NCBI GenBank assembly: GCA_041301185.1
Contig: JBFYSV010000012.1
Span: 1-29,519 of the forward strand
Reading direction: 5' to 3'
Length of the DNA: 29,519 bases
Source of the DNA: JAQBDA01 sp041301185
Lineage (GTDB): Bacteria > Chloroflexota > Anaerolineae > Anaerolineales > UBA4823
Of the stretch, positions 1-6,875 are shown one piece after another (position 1 is the first letter of the stretch; each line of letters begins with the position of its first letter). The position numbers and the translations under genes were made by a program. Below the pieces are notes generated by a model. The model saw only the letters and a program-made list of their open reading frames with translations, searched no databases and was not told where the DNA came from.

Positions 1-73
1 CCGCAATGAAGATACCAGTAAAAAGCGCTCTCCCGCCCGTGCAGCACTTTCCCATTCAAGTGCGTAACTCCTA
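1..73. mobile_element. Right extremity of a TA-flanked inverted-repeat element (truncated by window start)
   Basis: Positions 60-71 read GTGCGTAACTCC followed by TA (72-73). Read on the minus strand this is TA|GGAGTTACGCAC, the same terminal motif found at both ends of the 90-bp element at 2689-2778 and at 29449. The interior differs from the 90-bp copy after about 15 bases, so this may be the end of a longer insertion sequence. Short open frames cross it on both strands, but no transposase is recognisable in 70 bases. A weak hairpin (AAAGCGCT near 21-28 with AGCACTTT near 43-50) lies inside. Confidence 0.5.
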
Positions 74-130
74 TAAATTATAACATGGGCGATTTAATGG
101 CGGTTATCTATGTAAGAGCGGTGCGGCGTA

Positions 131-1177
131 TTATCCGGCTTTGCTGAGCACCTGGCTGAAAACTTGGACAGCCCGTTCCACGCTAGTGTCGTCGATCCAG
201 TAGTGGGTAACCAGGCGAAAGCGCCGGCTACCCGTCGCGCCGACCCGCACCCCGTGTTTTTCTAGAGCAACAACTACTTCTTTTGTGCTCAGGGGCACTT
301 CGTCACTCAGCGATAAAAATATCATATTCGTGTAGGGAGTGCCTGGGTCCAGCTTGATACCCGAAATGTCTGCCAGGCCTTGAGCAAGGCTTTTTGCCCG
401 AGCGTGATCTTCTGCCAGGCGGTCGATCAGGGTCTCCAGGGCGACAATTCCAGCCGCAGCCAGGATACCTGCCTGGCGCATGCCCCCGCCGAGTTGTTTG
501 CGGATGCGGTGAGCTCGCTGGATGAAATCCTGGGAGCCGCACAGTACTGATCCCACAGGAGCGCACAAAGCTTTGCTCAGGCAAAATGTCACCGAATCGG
601 CAGGCTCAACCAGCTCCTTGGCGGGGAGCCCCAAGGCTACCGCAGCGTTAAACACGCGGGCGCCATCCAGGTGCAGGATCAGTTTGTTGTCTTTACACAG
701 TTGCCCCACCTCCCGGGTATATTCCTGGTTCAGGACGACCCCTCCGCAACGGTTGTGTGTGTTCTCCAGCGCAACCAGGCGGGTAGGGGGAAAATGCGCG
801 TCGTTGGAGCGTATGGCAGCCAGGATATCCTCTAATAACAACGTGCCATCCGGCTGGTTGGTAACCTGGTGCGAGTGCACCCCGCCCAGGGCAGAGATGC
901 CCCCGGCTTCATAAAGAAAGGTGTGGGCTTTGTCGCCCAGGATCACTTCATCGCCGCGCCCGCAGTGGGCGAGTATGGCTGCCAGATTGCCCATTGTGCC
1001 CGAAGCGACAAAAAGCCCGGCTTCTTTTCCAAGCATGGTAGCAGCCATTTCTTGCAGGCGATTCACACTCGGATCGTCGCCATATACATCATCCCCTACC
1101 TCTGCCCGAGCCATGGCTTCTCGCATCGCTGGTGTAGGATGGGTGACGGTATCGGATCGTAGATCGATGTATTCCAT
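131..1177 (-). CDS. ltaE: Low-specificity L-threonine aldolase (PLP-dependent)
   Basis: Cleaves L-threonine or L-allo-threonine to glycine and acetaldehyde in the cytoplasm; a fold-type I PLP enzyme of the beta-eliminating-lyase/threonine aldolase family. The 348-residue length is normal. Visible features are the N-terminal DLRSDTVT motif (residues 5-12), His85 in the GDKAHTF segment that stacks on PLP, the HLDGAR motif (169-174) with the PLP-contacting Asp171, and the Schiff-base lysine Lys202 in the CLSKALCAPVGS motif. The ATG start has a GGAG box seven bases upstream. It is the last gene of a minus-strand run lspA-rluD-ltaE, 27 bases after rluD. This placement suggests co-transcription rather than a shared pathway. 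Nothing looks truncated, and the family call is secure; allo versus threo preference cannot be read from sequence. Confidence 0.93.
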   Translation of the reverse strand: MEYIDLRSDTVTHPTPAMREAMARAEVGDDVYGDDPSVNRLQEMAATMLGKEAGLFVASGTMGNLAAILAHCGRGDEVILGDKAHTFLYEAGGISALGGVHSHQVTNQPDGTLLLEDILAAIRSNDAHFPPTRLVALENTHNRCGGVVLNQEYTREVGQLCKDNKLILHLDGARVFNAAVALGLPAKELVEPADSVTFCLSKALCAPVGSVLCGSQDFIQRAHRIRKQLGGGMRQAGILAAAGIVALETLIDRLAEDHARAKSLAQGLADISGIKLDPGTPYTNMIFLSLSDEVPLSTKEVVVALEKHGVRVGATGSRRFRLVTHYWIDDTSVERAVQVFSQVLSKAG

Positions 1178-1204
1178 GTGAGGGCTCCATAATTCTGGTT
1201 CAGG

Positions 1205-2131
1205 TCAGGACTGCTGCCGGAGATGTTCCAGCAATTGCTGCAGTTCATCCGGCAGGGGTGCGTGAAAGGTGCGGGGCTGGTCCTCGCCGGGAAGGCGGAT
1301 CGTCAGCCGGGCAGCGTGCAAAAAGTGGCGCTGGGTGGTGAGGCTGGCTGTCCTGCGCCCGTAGACCGTATCACCCACTACCGGGCAGCCGATAAAGCTC
1401 ATGTGCAGGCGGATTTGGTGCGTTCGACCGGTCAGGGGATGAATTTCGAGCAGGGAATGGAAGGGGTATTTCTCCAGCAGGCGGTATTCGGAGATTGCCT
1501 CGCGCCCTTTGTTCGGCTGGACGATCGCCATCCGTTTGCGCTGGGTGGGATCGCGACCGATGGCAGCTTCGATACGACCGGTGGGGGTTGGCGGGTGACC
1601 ATCGACCAAGGCCAGGTACACTTTCTCTACCTTGCGCGCTCGAAACTGGTCCTGAAGCCTGCGCTGTGCAATGTCGTTCTTGGCGATCAGGATCAAGCCG
1701 GATGTGTTCTTGTCCAGCCGGTGCACGATGCCAGGTCGCACTTCGCCGCCTATCCCCTCCATTTCTGGGGCGTGAGCCAGGGCGGCGTGCACCAGTGTGC
1801 CGCGATCATGGCCGGCTGCCGGGTGGACTACCATCCCAGCCGGTTTGTTCACTACAATCAGATCATTGTTTTCAAAGATCACATCCAGGGGGATCTCTTC
1901 GGGCTCCAGGCTGCTGGGCTGGAGCGGAGGGATACACAGCTGGATCTCGGCTGGTTTGTCTAGCAGTAACCCGGATTTATGGGCGGTGACACCGTTGATG
2001 GAAACAAACCCGTCTTTGATTAATCCTTGCAGGCGGGATCGGGAGAACTCTGGCAAGCTCATTGCCAGGAATTTATCCAGTCGCTGAGCCTGGGTATCCT
2101 TAAAGTCCAGCTGCACGACCCGGTCACTCAC
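1205..2131 (-). CDS. rluD: RluA/RluD-family ribosomal large subunit pseudouridine synthase
   Basis: Isomerises specific uridines of 23S rRNA to pseudouridine. The 308-residue protein has an N-terminal S4 RNA-binding domain (about residues 16-70, with SRSRLQGLI and the INGV turn), then the RluA catalytic domain. The hallmark HRLDKNTSG motif places the catalytic aspartate at Asp140, and a GRTHQIRLH motif lies in the C-terminal third. The start is GTG, with AGAGGA about eight bases upstream, and it overlaps the end of lspA by eight bases. lspA-rluD adjacency is a very common bacterial arrangement and supports translational coupling. Assignment to RluD rather than RluC or a generic RluA member rests on the S4 domain and this lspA linkage. 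The exact target uridines are an inference from the family. Confidence 0.92.
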   Translation of the reverse strand: MSDRVVQLDFKDTQAQRLDKFLAMSLPEFSRSRLQGLIKDGFVSINGVTAHKSGLLLDKPAEIQLCIPPLQPSSLEPEEIPLDVIFENNDLIVVNKPAGMVVHPAAGHDRGTLVHAALAHAPEMEGIGGEVRPGIVHRLDKNTSGLILIAKNDIAQRRLQDQFRARKVEKVYLALVDGHPPTPTGRIEAAIGRDPTQRKRMAIVQPNKGREAISEYRLLEKYPFHSLLEIHPLTGRTHQIRLHMSFIGCPVVGDTVYGRRTASLTTQRHFLHAARLTIRLPGEDQPRTFHAPLPDELQQLLEHLRQQS

Positions 2132-2651
2132 CTGCTACGTCCTCTGAAACGGAGTTGCCAGTTGTATTGGAGTTGGGCTTGCCCCGCTCGGTGGACCAAA
2201 CACTCAGGATTAAGATCGCTACGCCAATTGAGATACTGGCATCGGCGATGTTGAAAACCGGGAATGTACCCACCGAAATGAAATCGGTGACGTGTCCCTG
2301 GTAGCGCAAGCGATCAATCAGGTTGCCCAATGCACCCCCTAATTGCAAACCCAAAGCCAGGCGTAAGGCCCACTCATCATGAGGGATGCGGGGAAAATAA
2401 AACAAGATAATAACCACCACAACGATCGCAAGGATTGCAAAAATATCGGCAAAACCTTGCAGCATGCCGAACGCTGCCCCTGAGTTATTGATATGAACGA
2501 TGCGAGCATAAGGAGTCAACCAGGGCCAAGGCGACCACATTTCGCCCAGCAGCACATTGGTGCGAACAATGAACTTGGTCACCTGGTCTAATACCACAAC
2601 AGTACCCGCGACCGCAAACAAAAACCCGTAGTTTTTGATGAATGTATTCAA
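2124..2651 (-). CDS. lspA: Lipoprotein signal peptidase (signal peptidase II)
   Basis: Membrane aspartyl protease that removes signal peptides from prolipoproteins after diacylglyceryl transfer. I place the start at a TTG (2651) with GGAG eleven bases upstream, giving 175 residues beginning MNTFIKNYGF. The longer in-frame frame back to 2747 starts with a GTG inside a MITE palindrome and adds 32 residues that look non-native. Four hydrophobic segments are visible (about 8-25, 55-85 broken, 94-112, 135-155). Conserved blocks are LDQVTKF (21-27), the NNSGAAFG motif (55-62), GNLIDR (109-114), and the two catalytic aspartates Asp123 (VTDFI) and Asp137 (FNIADASI). The C-terminal 20 residues are polar and poorly conserved. 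It is the first gene of lspA-rluD-ltaE. The nearby mobile element at 2689-2778 lies in its upstream region and may affect its promoter. Confidence 0.92.
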   Translation of the reverse strand: MNTFIKNYGFLFAVAGTVVVLDQVTKFIVRTNVLLGEMWSPWPWLTPYARIVHINNSGAAFGMLQGFADIFAILAIVVVVIILFYFPRIPHDEWALRLALGLQLGGALGNLIDRLRYQGHVTDFISVGTFPVFNIADASISIGVAILILSVWSTERGKPNSNTTGNSVSEDVAGE

Positions 2652-2688
2652 TACCAGTCCATCTCCGGTGAAATATTTAATTCGGTTA

Positions 2689-2778
2689 GAAGTTACACAG
2701 TTGAAGGAGGAGCTGGGTGTGTGTGGGCGTGCGGAGCACGCCCACACACACCCAATCCATCGCCAAGTGCGTAAGTCC
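2689..2778. mobile_element. MITE-like palindromic element with TA flanks
   Basis: The 90-bp unit is bounded by TA on each side (2687-2688 and 2779-2780). Its ends are imperfect inverted repeats, GAAGTTACACAGTTG on the left and, read from the other strand, GGACTTACGCACTTG on the right. The centre is a perfect 19-bp palindrome (2714-2732 with 2736-2754, loop GGA). There is no coding capacity. TA target sites and short terminal repeats are typical of elements moved by IS630/Tc1-mariner transposases; that relation is inference. Related ends occur at 60-71 and 29449 onward. It lies just upstream of lspA. Confidence 0.65.
2714..2754. repeat. Perfect 19-bp inverted repeat (central hairpin of the MITE-like element)
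   Basis: Arms 2714-2732 and 2736-2754 are exact reverse complements around a three-base loop (GGA at 2733-2735). The arms consist of a GT-rich run followed by GGGCGTGC. It would form a strong hairpin on either strand. No T-tract follows on either side, so it is not a canonical terminator. Confidence 0.8.
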
Positions 2779-2856
2779 TACCGGTCTTGATTTTACCTCA
2801 GATACGGCGTGTTCAGTTGTCTCAGGCGACTAATGGGGAATAAGAATGCCGGTTTT

Positions 2857-3315
2857 TCAGGTATGCCAGATTTCAACCGCGACTGTATGGGATATATTCT
2901 GCAGCAACGTGTGAATGGCCTGCTCATCCACGCGGAGTAGCAAGACCAGGTGGGCTTTGCAGCCTGACCGGCAGTCGCTTGCCCCAAACCTGGCAACCGG
3001 GATACCTGCTGTGGGCAACACAGCCAGCGCCTGGCTCCAGGCGCATTCTAGAGGCGGGCTGGTACAAACAAAAAAGACTCGGCTGATTCGCACGCTAGGA
3101 AGGAGATAATCAATATGCCAATGGCGTTTTCTGCCGCCCTCCAGATGGCGAGAGATGCGGGCGCGCAACCCGCCGGATCCGAAAGCATTACCGGTGTAGA
3201 GGTATTCTCCTTCTGGAAAGGCGAATTCTCCCAGGGCTCCAATTCGCAACCGGGCAGGGACAGAGAGCACCATCTGCAAAGCATAGGTGCCAGGAGCAGG
3301 GGGCAGTTCAGCCAT
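2857..3315 (-). CDS. DUF123 family protein (GIY-YIG-like fold)
   Basis: 152 residues starting MAELPPAPGTYAL; a longer in-frame extension to 3435 is rejected because it lies inside the methyltransferase gene. The protein matches the DUF123 pattern (Pfam PF01986): GTYAL near the N-terminus, a GEYLYTGNAFG block (Y-x-G-x-A), GLRARISRHL, the HWHIDYLL motif, and a C-terminal FGASDCRSGCKAHLV segment with Cys and His residues. The family is distantly related to GIY-YIG nucleases and is sometimes fused to endonuclease III, but its activity is not established. The ATG overlaps the stop of the upstream methyltransferase (eight-base overlap), so it is the last gene of the ten-gene minus-strand operon. 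No DNA-repair gene is adjacent. The family call is strong; the function is unknown. Confidence 0.85.
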   Translation of the reverse strand: MAELPPAPGTYALQMVLSVPARLRIGALGEFAFPEGEYLYTGNAFGSGGLRARISRHLEGGRKRHWHIDYLLPSVRISRVFFVCTSPPLECAWSQALAVLPTAGIPVARFGASDCRSGCKAHLVLLLRVDEQAIHTLLQNISHTVAVEIWHT

Positions 3316-4273
3316 GCCACCTTCCAAGCACATCGATCTGGTGGGCGATGTAGACCAGCTCACCGCACTCGACCTGGGCATGGCGCTGTGCGACCCAGCC
3401 ATCCAGGCTGGGGGAGTCCAGCTCCGGAGTGCCACTCAAGGCTTGATGGATCGTATGCAGGATGAAATGCAGAAAATACGCCTCGTCGCCGGGATAGCTG
3501 CCCTGGACGGGGTAGACCACCCAATCCGAAGCGCCGGCAGCCAGCAGGTCGGCTCCGGCGTTCTGCAGGTGGGCGAACAGGTGACGCCCGGTGCGGCTAT
3601 CTCCAGACGATTTCCCGCTCACCAGACGGTTGTCCATTGTGCGGTGGTACAAAAGGGGGATCAATTCATCCAGTTCGGGGTCGATGGCTGGCTCGAGCAG
3701 GGTCAAGCCATCGAAATTCAGGCTGAAGTAGAACAAACCGCGCCGTGCGAGCAGCCCGAGCAAGCCGGGTAAAATGGCAGGCACGTCCAGCAAGTCCAGT
3801 ACGGCATGCGCCATCAGCAAATCCGCACCGGGTCCGGCGGCGTGTTGGGCAGCATCCTGGCCAGCACTCTGGCCAGCACTCTGGCCGGAAATCCAGTCGA
3901 GCACATCCGCATGCACGAGGGATACAACTAGCTGGTGCTGGTTCTGTTCCAGCAACATCTGACCGGGTGAAGAGCGCATCTCCATACCGCGGGAATTCGC
4001 CCATGCCTCCAGGCGCAGGCGGGCTGCTGCCAGGTTTTCTGGCTGGTTGTCCAGGGCGGTGTAACGCGCATCTTGCAGCAAGCCCCGTTCCAGGGTGCGC
4101 TCGATCATCGTGCCGATCCCGGCGCCGATTTCAATTACATTAAGCGGGTTACCTGGACTGGCGGGCGGCAAGGCGGCGGCAAGCTGTTCCCACACATGCT
4201 GGTTCAGGGAGCGGTCGTCGATGCTTTTCTTGGCGGCGAGATAGCGGGTGAAGGAGTTGTCAGTCGGTTTCAT
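3308..4273 (-). CDS. Class I SAM-dependent methyltransferase
   Basis: 321 residues. A Rossmann-type SAM-binding motif I is clear (VIEIGAGIGTM, residues 46-56, with Glu48 and the GxGxG glycines), followed by YTALDNQPENL, which fits motif II with the ribose-binding acidic residue. After it, LVHADVLDWI fits the adenine-contacting region and ADLLMAHAVLDLLD fits motif IV. The substrate is not predictable. The middle contains a short Ala/Gly/Gln-rich stretch encoded by a 12-bp tandem repeat (3857-3886), probably a flexible loop. It lies 48 bases after the GT4 gene and overlaps the DUF123 gene by eight bases. Together with the pterin-type enzymes upstream, this suggests it methylates the operon's small-molecule product or its sugar. 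That role is inference. Confidence 0.8.
   Translation of the reverse strand: MKPTDNSFTRYLAAKKSIDDRSLNQHVWEQLAAALPPASPGNPLNVIEIGAGIGTMIERTLERGLLQDARYTALDNQPENLAAARLRLEAWANSRGMEMRSSPGQMLLEQNQHQLVVSLVHADVLDWISGQSAGQSAGQDAAQHAAGPGADLLMAHAVLDLLDVPAILPGLLGLLARRGLFYFSLNFDGLTLLEPAIDPELDELIPLLYHRTMDNRLVSGKSSGDSRTGRHLFAHLQNAGADLLAAGASDWVVYPVQGSYPGDEAYFLHFILHTIHQALSGTPELDSPSLDGWVAQRHAQVECGELVYIAHQIDVLGRWHG
3857..3886. repeat. 12-bp tandem repeat, 2.5 copies, inside the methyltransferase gene
   Basis: The unit CTGGCCAGCACT occurs twice in full and once as CTGGCC, and keeps the reading frame. It encodes repeated Ser-Ala-Gly-Gln on the minus strand. Such in-frame microsatellites can vary between strains. 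Confidence 0.8.
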
Positions 4274-4321
4274 AGAGGATCAAATCTAACTTCTTATCGA
4301 GGAATCACATCACGCTTGAGA

Positions 4322-5428
4322 TTATTGGGGGAGGCAATTCAACAAAAAGCTGTAGATGGCTTTGCCGGTGGTTTCCCAGGCTGGATAAGCCAGGTAGCAG
4401 CGACGGGCGGCTAATCCCATCTGGGCGAGCCTGCCCCGGTCGGTGTGCAGTTCGACCAGGTAGCTGCGCAGGGTATGGATATCATCTGGCGCAACCAGGT
4501 AGCCATCCAGGCCGTGGGTGATGATCTCGCCAGCTCCTCCACCGGTGGTGCCGATAGCCGGCAGGCCAAACCCCATTGCTTCAAGGTAGACGATGCCAAA
4601 CCCTTCGTAAGAGGAAGGCACCACCAGAACATGATGGGCGCGGAGAAGTGCTGCAAGCTCTCCCTGGCTCTGGAAGCCGAGCAGCCTGATGCGATCTTGC
4701 AGGCTGCTGTCTGTGATTTGCTGCTGGATAGTGTGCCCATAGCCGGAATGGAGTAGAGTGCCTCCCACAACGGTTAGTGTCAGGCTGTCCTCCGGTGTGC
4801 CCTGGATGGCTGCCAGCAAGGTGTGCAGGCCTTTGCGCGGGATCAAGTTGCCCACGAAAAGCAGGCGGAGCGGACCATCCTGGTTGGCGCGAGCTGTGAT
4901 TTCATCCGGTCGAATCTCAGGCTGGAATTGCCCGGCTGGGGGCAGGGCAACGATGTTTGGCAGGGCACTGCCTGCGAGTGCTTCCACCGACCTGCGGGTG
5001 GCCTGGCTGTTGAAGATAAAGCCGTCCACAGAACGCAGGTAGCGGCGCTCAACCCGGCGGTAAAGGCGCAGCTGCCAGGCGGGGTGGACCTCGCTGGAGC
5101 GCAAGTGGTGAACGATACTGATCAGCGGTGGTCGAACCGCCGGTTGCCTGAAGGATGTATACCTCTCTTTCAGGCGGTGGTTCATCCAAAAGAGTGAGGG
5201 GTGGTTGAGCTCGTCCTGTAACAAGATATCAATGTCCAGCTGTGACAGTCGCTTCAACAGAGAAGGTGACAGGTTATCTGCCAGGTGGCGCGGGTAATTC
5301 CGCCAGGGTAGTGAAATGATCTCGACCTGCTCGCCCTGGCGCTGCAGGTAATCTACCAGCATGCGGTCGTACAGGTAGCCGCCAGACACCGTGTCCAGGC
5401 TACCGTAAAGGACCAGCCCGATCCTCAT
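4322..5428 (-). CDS. GT-B fold glycosyltransferase, family 4-like
   Basis: 368 residues. It transfers a nucleotide-activated sugar to an unknown acceptor. The N-terminal half has the GT4 start pattern MRIGLVLYGS followed by SGGYLYD, the glycine-rich acceptor-side loop. The C-terminal nucleotide-sugar domain begins at about residue 185 with PLRLLFVGNLIPRKGL. The EX7E-type motif is present as PSSYEGFGIVYLEAMGFG, and TTGGGAGEII follows. No membrane segment is evident, so it is probably cytosolic or peripheral. It starts nine bases after the PTPS-like gene, strongly suggesting one operon. Known pteridine glycosyltransferases in cyanobacteria glycosylate pterins, so a pterin-like acceptor is a reasonable hypothesis here but is not shown by the sequence. 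Sugar identity is unknown. Confidence 0.85.
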   Translation of the reverse strand: MRIGLVLYGSLDTVSGGYLYDRMLVDYLQRQGEQVEIISLPWRNYPRHLADNLSPSLLKRLSQLDIDILLQDELNHPSLFWMNHRLKERYTSFRQPAVRPPLISIVHHLRSSEVHPAWQLRLYRRVERRYLRSVDGFIFNSQATRRSVEALAGSALPNIVALPPAGQFQPEIRPDEITARANQDGPLRLLFVGNLIPRKGLHTLLAAIQGTPEDSLTLTVVGGTLLHSGYGHTIQQQITDSSLQDRIRLLGFQSQGELAALLRAHHVLVVPSSYEGFGIVYLEAMGFGLPAIGTTGGGAGEIITHGLDGYLVAPDDIHTLRSYLVELHTDRGRLAQMGLAARRCYLAYPAWETTGKAIYSFLLNCLPQ

Positions 5429-5437
5429 TCTCCGCGG

Positions 5438-5824
5438 TTATCCGCCCCCGAGTTGGAGCTGGTACGAAGCCCAGGCGATCTCGTTCTCCCAAAGCTTGAC
5501 AGTCACCGCCCTCAGGTTGGTTGCCTGGATGCTGTTTGCCAGGGATTGGCATAAAATGCGGGAAAAACGCTCGATGCTGGGGTTTAACCCTTCAAATTCA
5601 GGCAGATCGTTCAAGGTCTTGTCGCGATAGCGCTTGATCAGGGCATTCAGGCTGTTCTCAATATCGACAATATCCACCAGGTAGCCGTGCCTGTCTAGCG
5701 TTTCGCCTTCTAATATCAATTCGATCCGGTAATGGTGCGAGTGCAGCTCGTTCTCTGCCCCCCAATCGCCTCCAATCAGGTAATGCTGGGCGATCAGGTC
5801 TTTTGAAACAGCCACGCGATACAT
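5438..5824 (-). CDS. 6-pyruvoyl-tetrahydropterin synthase/QueD-like protein with altered active site
   Basis: 128 residues, the usual length for the PTPS/QueD (T-fold) family. The three zinc ligands are kept: His14 (AQHYL), His28 and His30 (LHSHHY). The C-terminal Glu113 in the LWENEIAW segment, which anchors the pterin ring, is also kept. The QueD catalytic cysteine, four residues before the first paired histidine, is Glu24 here. The usual Asp-His pair before the LND segment reads Arg67-Asp68. HGH is HSH. These changes argue against CPH4 synthase or PTP synthase activity. Cys-to-Glu substitution is known in PTPS-III proteins that make 6-hydroxymethyl-dihydropterin. The start ATG has a strong GGAGGGGA box. 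It lies between the MDR dehydrogenase and GT4 genes. The substrate may be a pyrimidine or pterin from GCHII. Confidence 0.82.
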   Translation of the reverse strand: MYRVAVSKDLIAQHYLIGGDWGAENELHSHHYRIELILEGETLDRHGYLVDIVDIENSLNALIKRYRDKTLNDLPEFEGLNPSIERFSRILCQSLANSIQATNLRAVTVKLWENEIAWASYQLQLGGG

Positions 5825-5861
5825 AGGTGAGTCCCCTCCAGTGATGATGGTCTAGTCCCGG

Positions 5862-6875
5862 CTATTTATCCTGCCGGTAGGTGAATACGATTTGGATGCT
5901 TTGCTCGGGATGCAAATCGAGCAGCTGGTACGCGCTGGCAGCCTGGCTGATCGGTATGCGCTGGGTGACTAGCCGGGATGGTTTTATCTTGCGCAGCATC
6001 TCCCATGCCAGGCTAAAACGGCGCTCTTTAGTCCAGCGCCCGCTCAGCTCTGGGGCAATGCTGCTGACCTGACTGCTAACCAGGCGGATGCGGCTGCGGT
6101 GGAACCTGCCACCCAGATTCAGGGCCGCCTGTTTGCGACCGTACCAGGAACCAATCACCACCCGCCCGCTGTAAGCCGTGACATCGATTGCCTGATCCAG
6201 GGCAGGCGGGGAGCCGGATAGCTCAAAGACCAGGTCGGCACCGCCGGGTTGCAAGGATTTCAATCGTTCGATGTCTTGCGAGTCGATGCTTGCCCGGGCG
6301 CCTAATTCCAGCGAAGCGGCACGGCGGTTGGCGTAGCGATCGAGGGTTACCAGGCTGCCCAAGGGGAATTGCGCCAGCACAGCCGTGGTCAGCAAGCCGA
6401 CAATCCCCTGTCCAAAGATGACGGCATGCTCTCCGACTAGGGGTGCTCCGTCCATAACAAAATTCAGGGCGGTTTCCATATTGGGCAGCAAAGCCGCATC
6501 TTCGGCGGAGGTGTCCGCCGGCACCGGGATCAGCTCCGAAGGTCCGGCGTTGAAATGGCTCTCGTGCGGGTGGAAGGCAAACACCAATCGGTTTTGCCAG
6601 GCTGCATCCACCGCCTGACCAACAGCCATAACCCGCCCGACCAGGGAGTAGCCGTATTTTAGCGGGTAGGCAGCGCTTTGCTTAAGGGCAGCTATGCTTT
6701 CATCCACCTGGATGTCTTCCGGGAACAGGCCGCGATAAAACAGCAGCTCCGTCCCTGGGCTGATCGCAGACAGGATCGTTTCTACCAGCACCTGTTCGGG
6801 TAGGAGTGCTGGTAGCTCCTCCTCGATGAGCTCGACCTGCCCCGGAGCTACGAAATAGAGTGATTGTCGTTTCAT
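5862..6875 (-). CDS. MDR-superfamily dehydrogenase (BchC-like/zinc-binding alcohol dehydrogenase group)
   Basis: 337 residues with the medium-chain dehydrogenase layout: an N-terminal GroES-like catalytic domain (about 1-140) and a Rossmann domain with GQGIVG (155-160), followed by a TLDRYANRR segment that would contact the cofactor ribose. ISPGTELL (about 38-45) is typical of the subgroup that includes bacteriochlorophyllide dehydrogenase BchC. The catalytic cysteine expected at the start of the CGTD motif is replaced (SPGTE), and the four-cysteine structural zinc loop is absent. The C-terminal half is intact, with ELSGRW and SRLVTQRIP segments. ATGA overlap with the RibD-like gene shows translational coupling. 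There are no bch genes nearby, so a photosynthetic role is unsupported. A redox step on the product of this operon is the likely role. Confidence 0.82.
   Translation of the reverse strand: MKRQSLYFVAPGQVELIEEELPALLPEQVLVETILSAISPGTELLFYRGLFPEDIQVDESIAALKQSAAYPLKYGYSLVGRVMAVGQAVDAAWQNRLVFAFHPHESHFNAGPSELIPVPADTSAEDAALLPNMETALNFVMDGAPLVGEHAVIFGQGIVGLLTTAVLAQFPLGSLVTLDRYANRRAASLELGARASIDSQDIERLKSLQPGGADLVFELSGSPPALDQAIDVTAYSGRVVIGSWYGRKQAALNLGGRFHRSRIRLVSSQVSSIAPELSGRWTKERRFSLAWEMLRKIKPSRLVTQRIPISQAASAYQLLDLHPEQSIQIVFTYRQDK

Noticed and set aside
1223..1963. Plus-strand 246-residue open frame
   Set aside because: It is antisense to rluD, shows no family motif, and the minus-strand frame has all RluD signatures.
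2652..2747. N-terminal extension of lspA to a GTG inside the palindrome
   Set aside because: The added residues are not LspA-like and come from the mobile element; the TTG at 2651 has a GGAG box and starts directly before the first membrane helix.
3316..3435. Longer start of the DUF123 gene
   Set aside because: It overlaps the methyltransferase gene and has no family similarity; the family's GTYAL motif follows the ATG at 3315 closely.
3857..3886. Start of a CRISPR-like array
   Set aside because: Only 2.5 short contiguous copies without spacers; it is a coding microsatellite. No CRISPR array was seen anywhere in the window.
5862..6875. BchC-like dehydrogenase as evidence for bacteriochlorophyll synthesis
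   Set aside because: No other bch, puf or csm gene occurs in the window; the similarity is to the broad MDR subgroup only.
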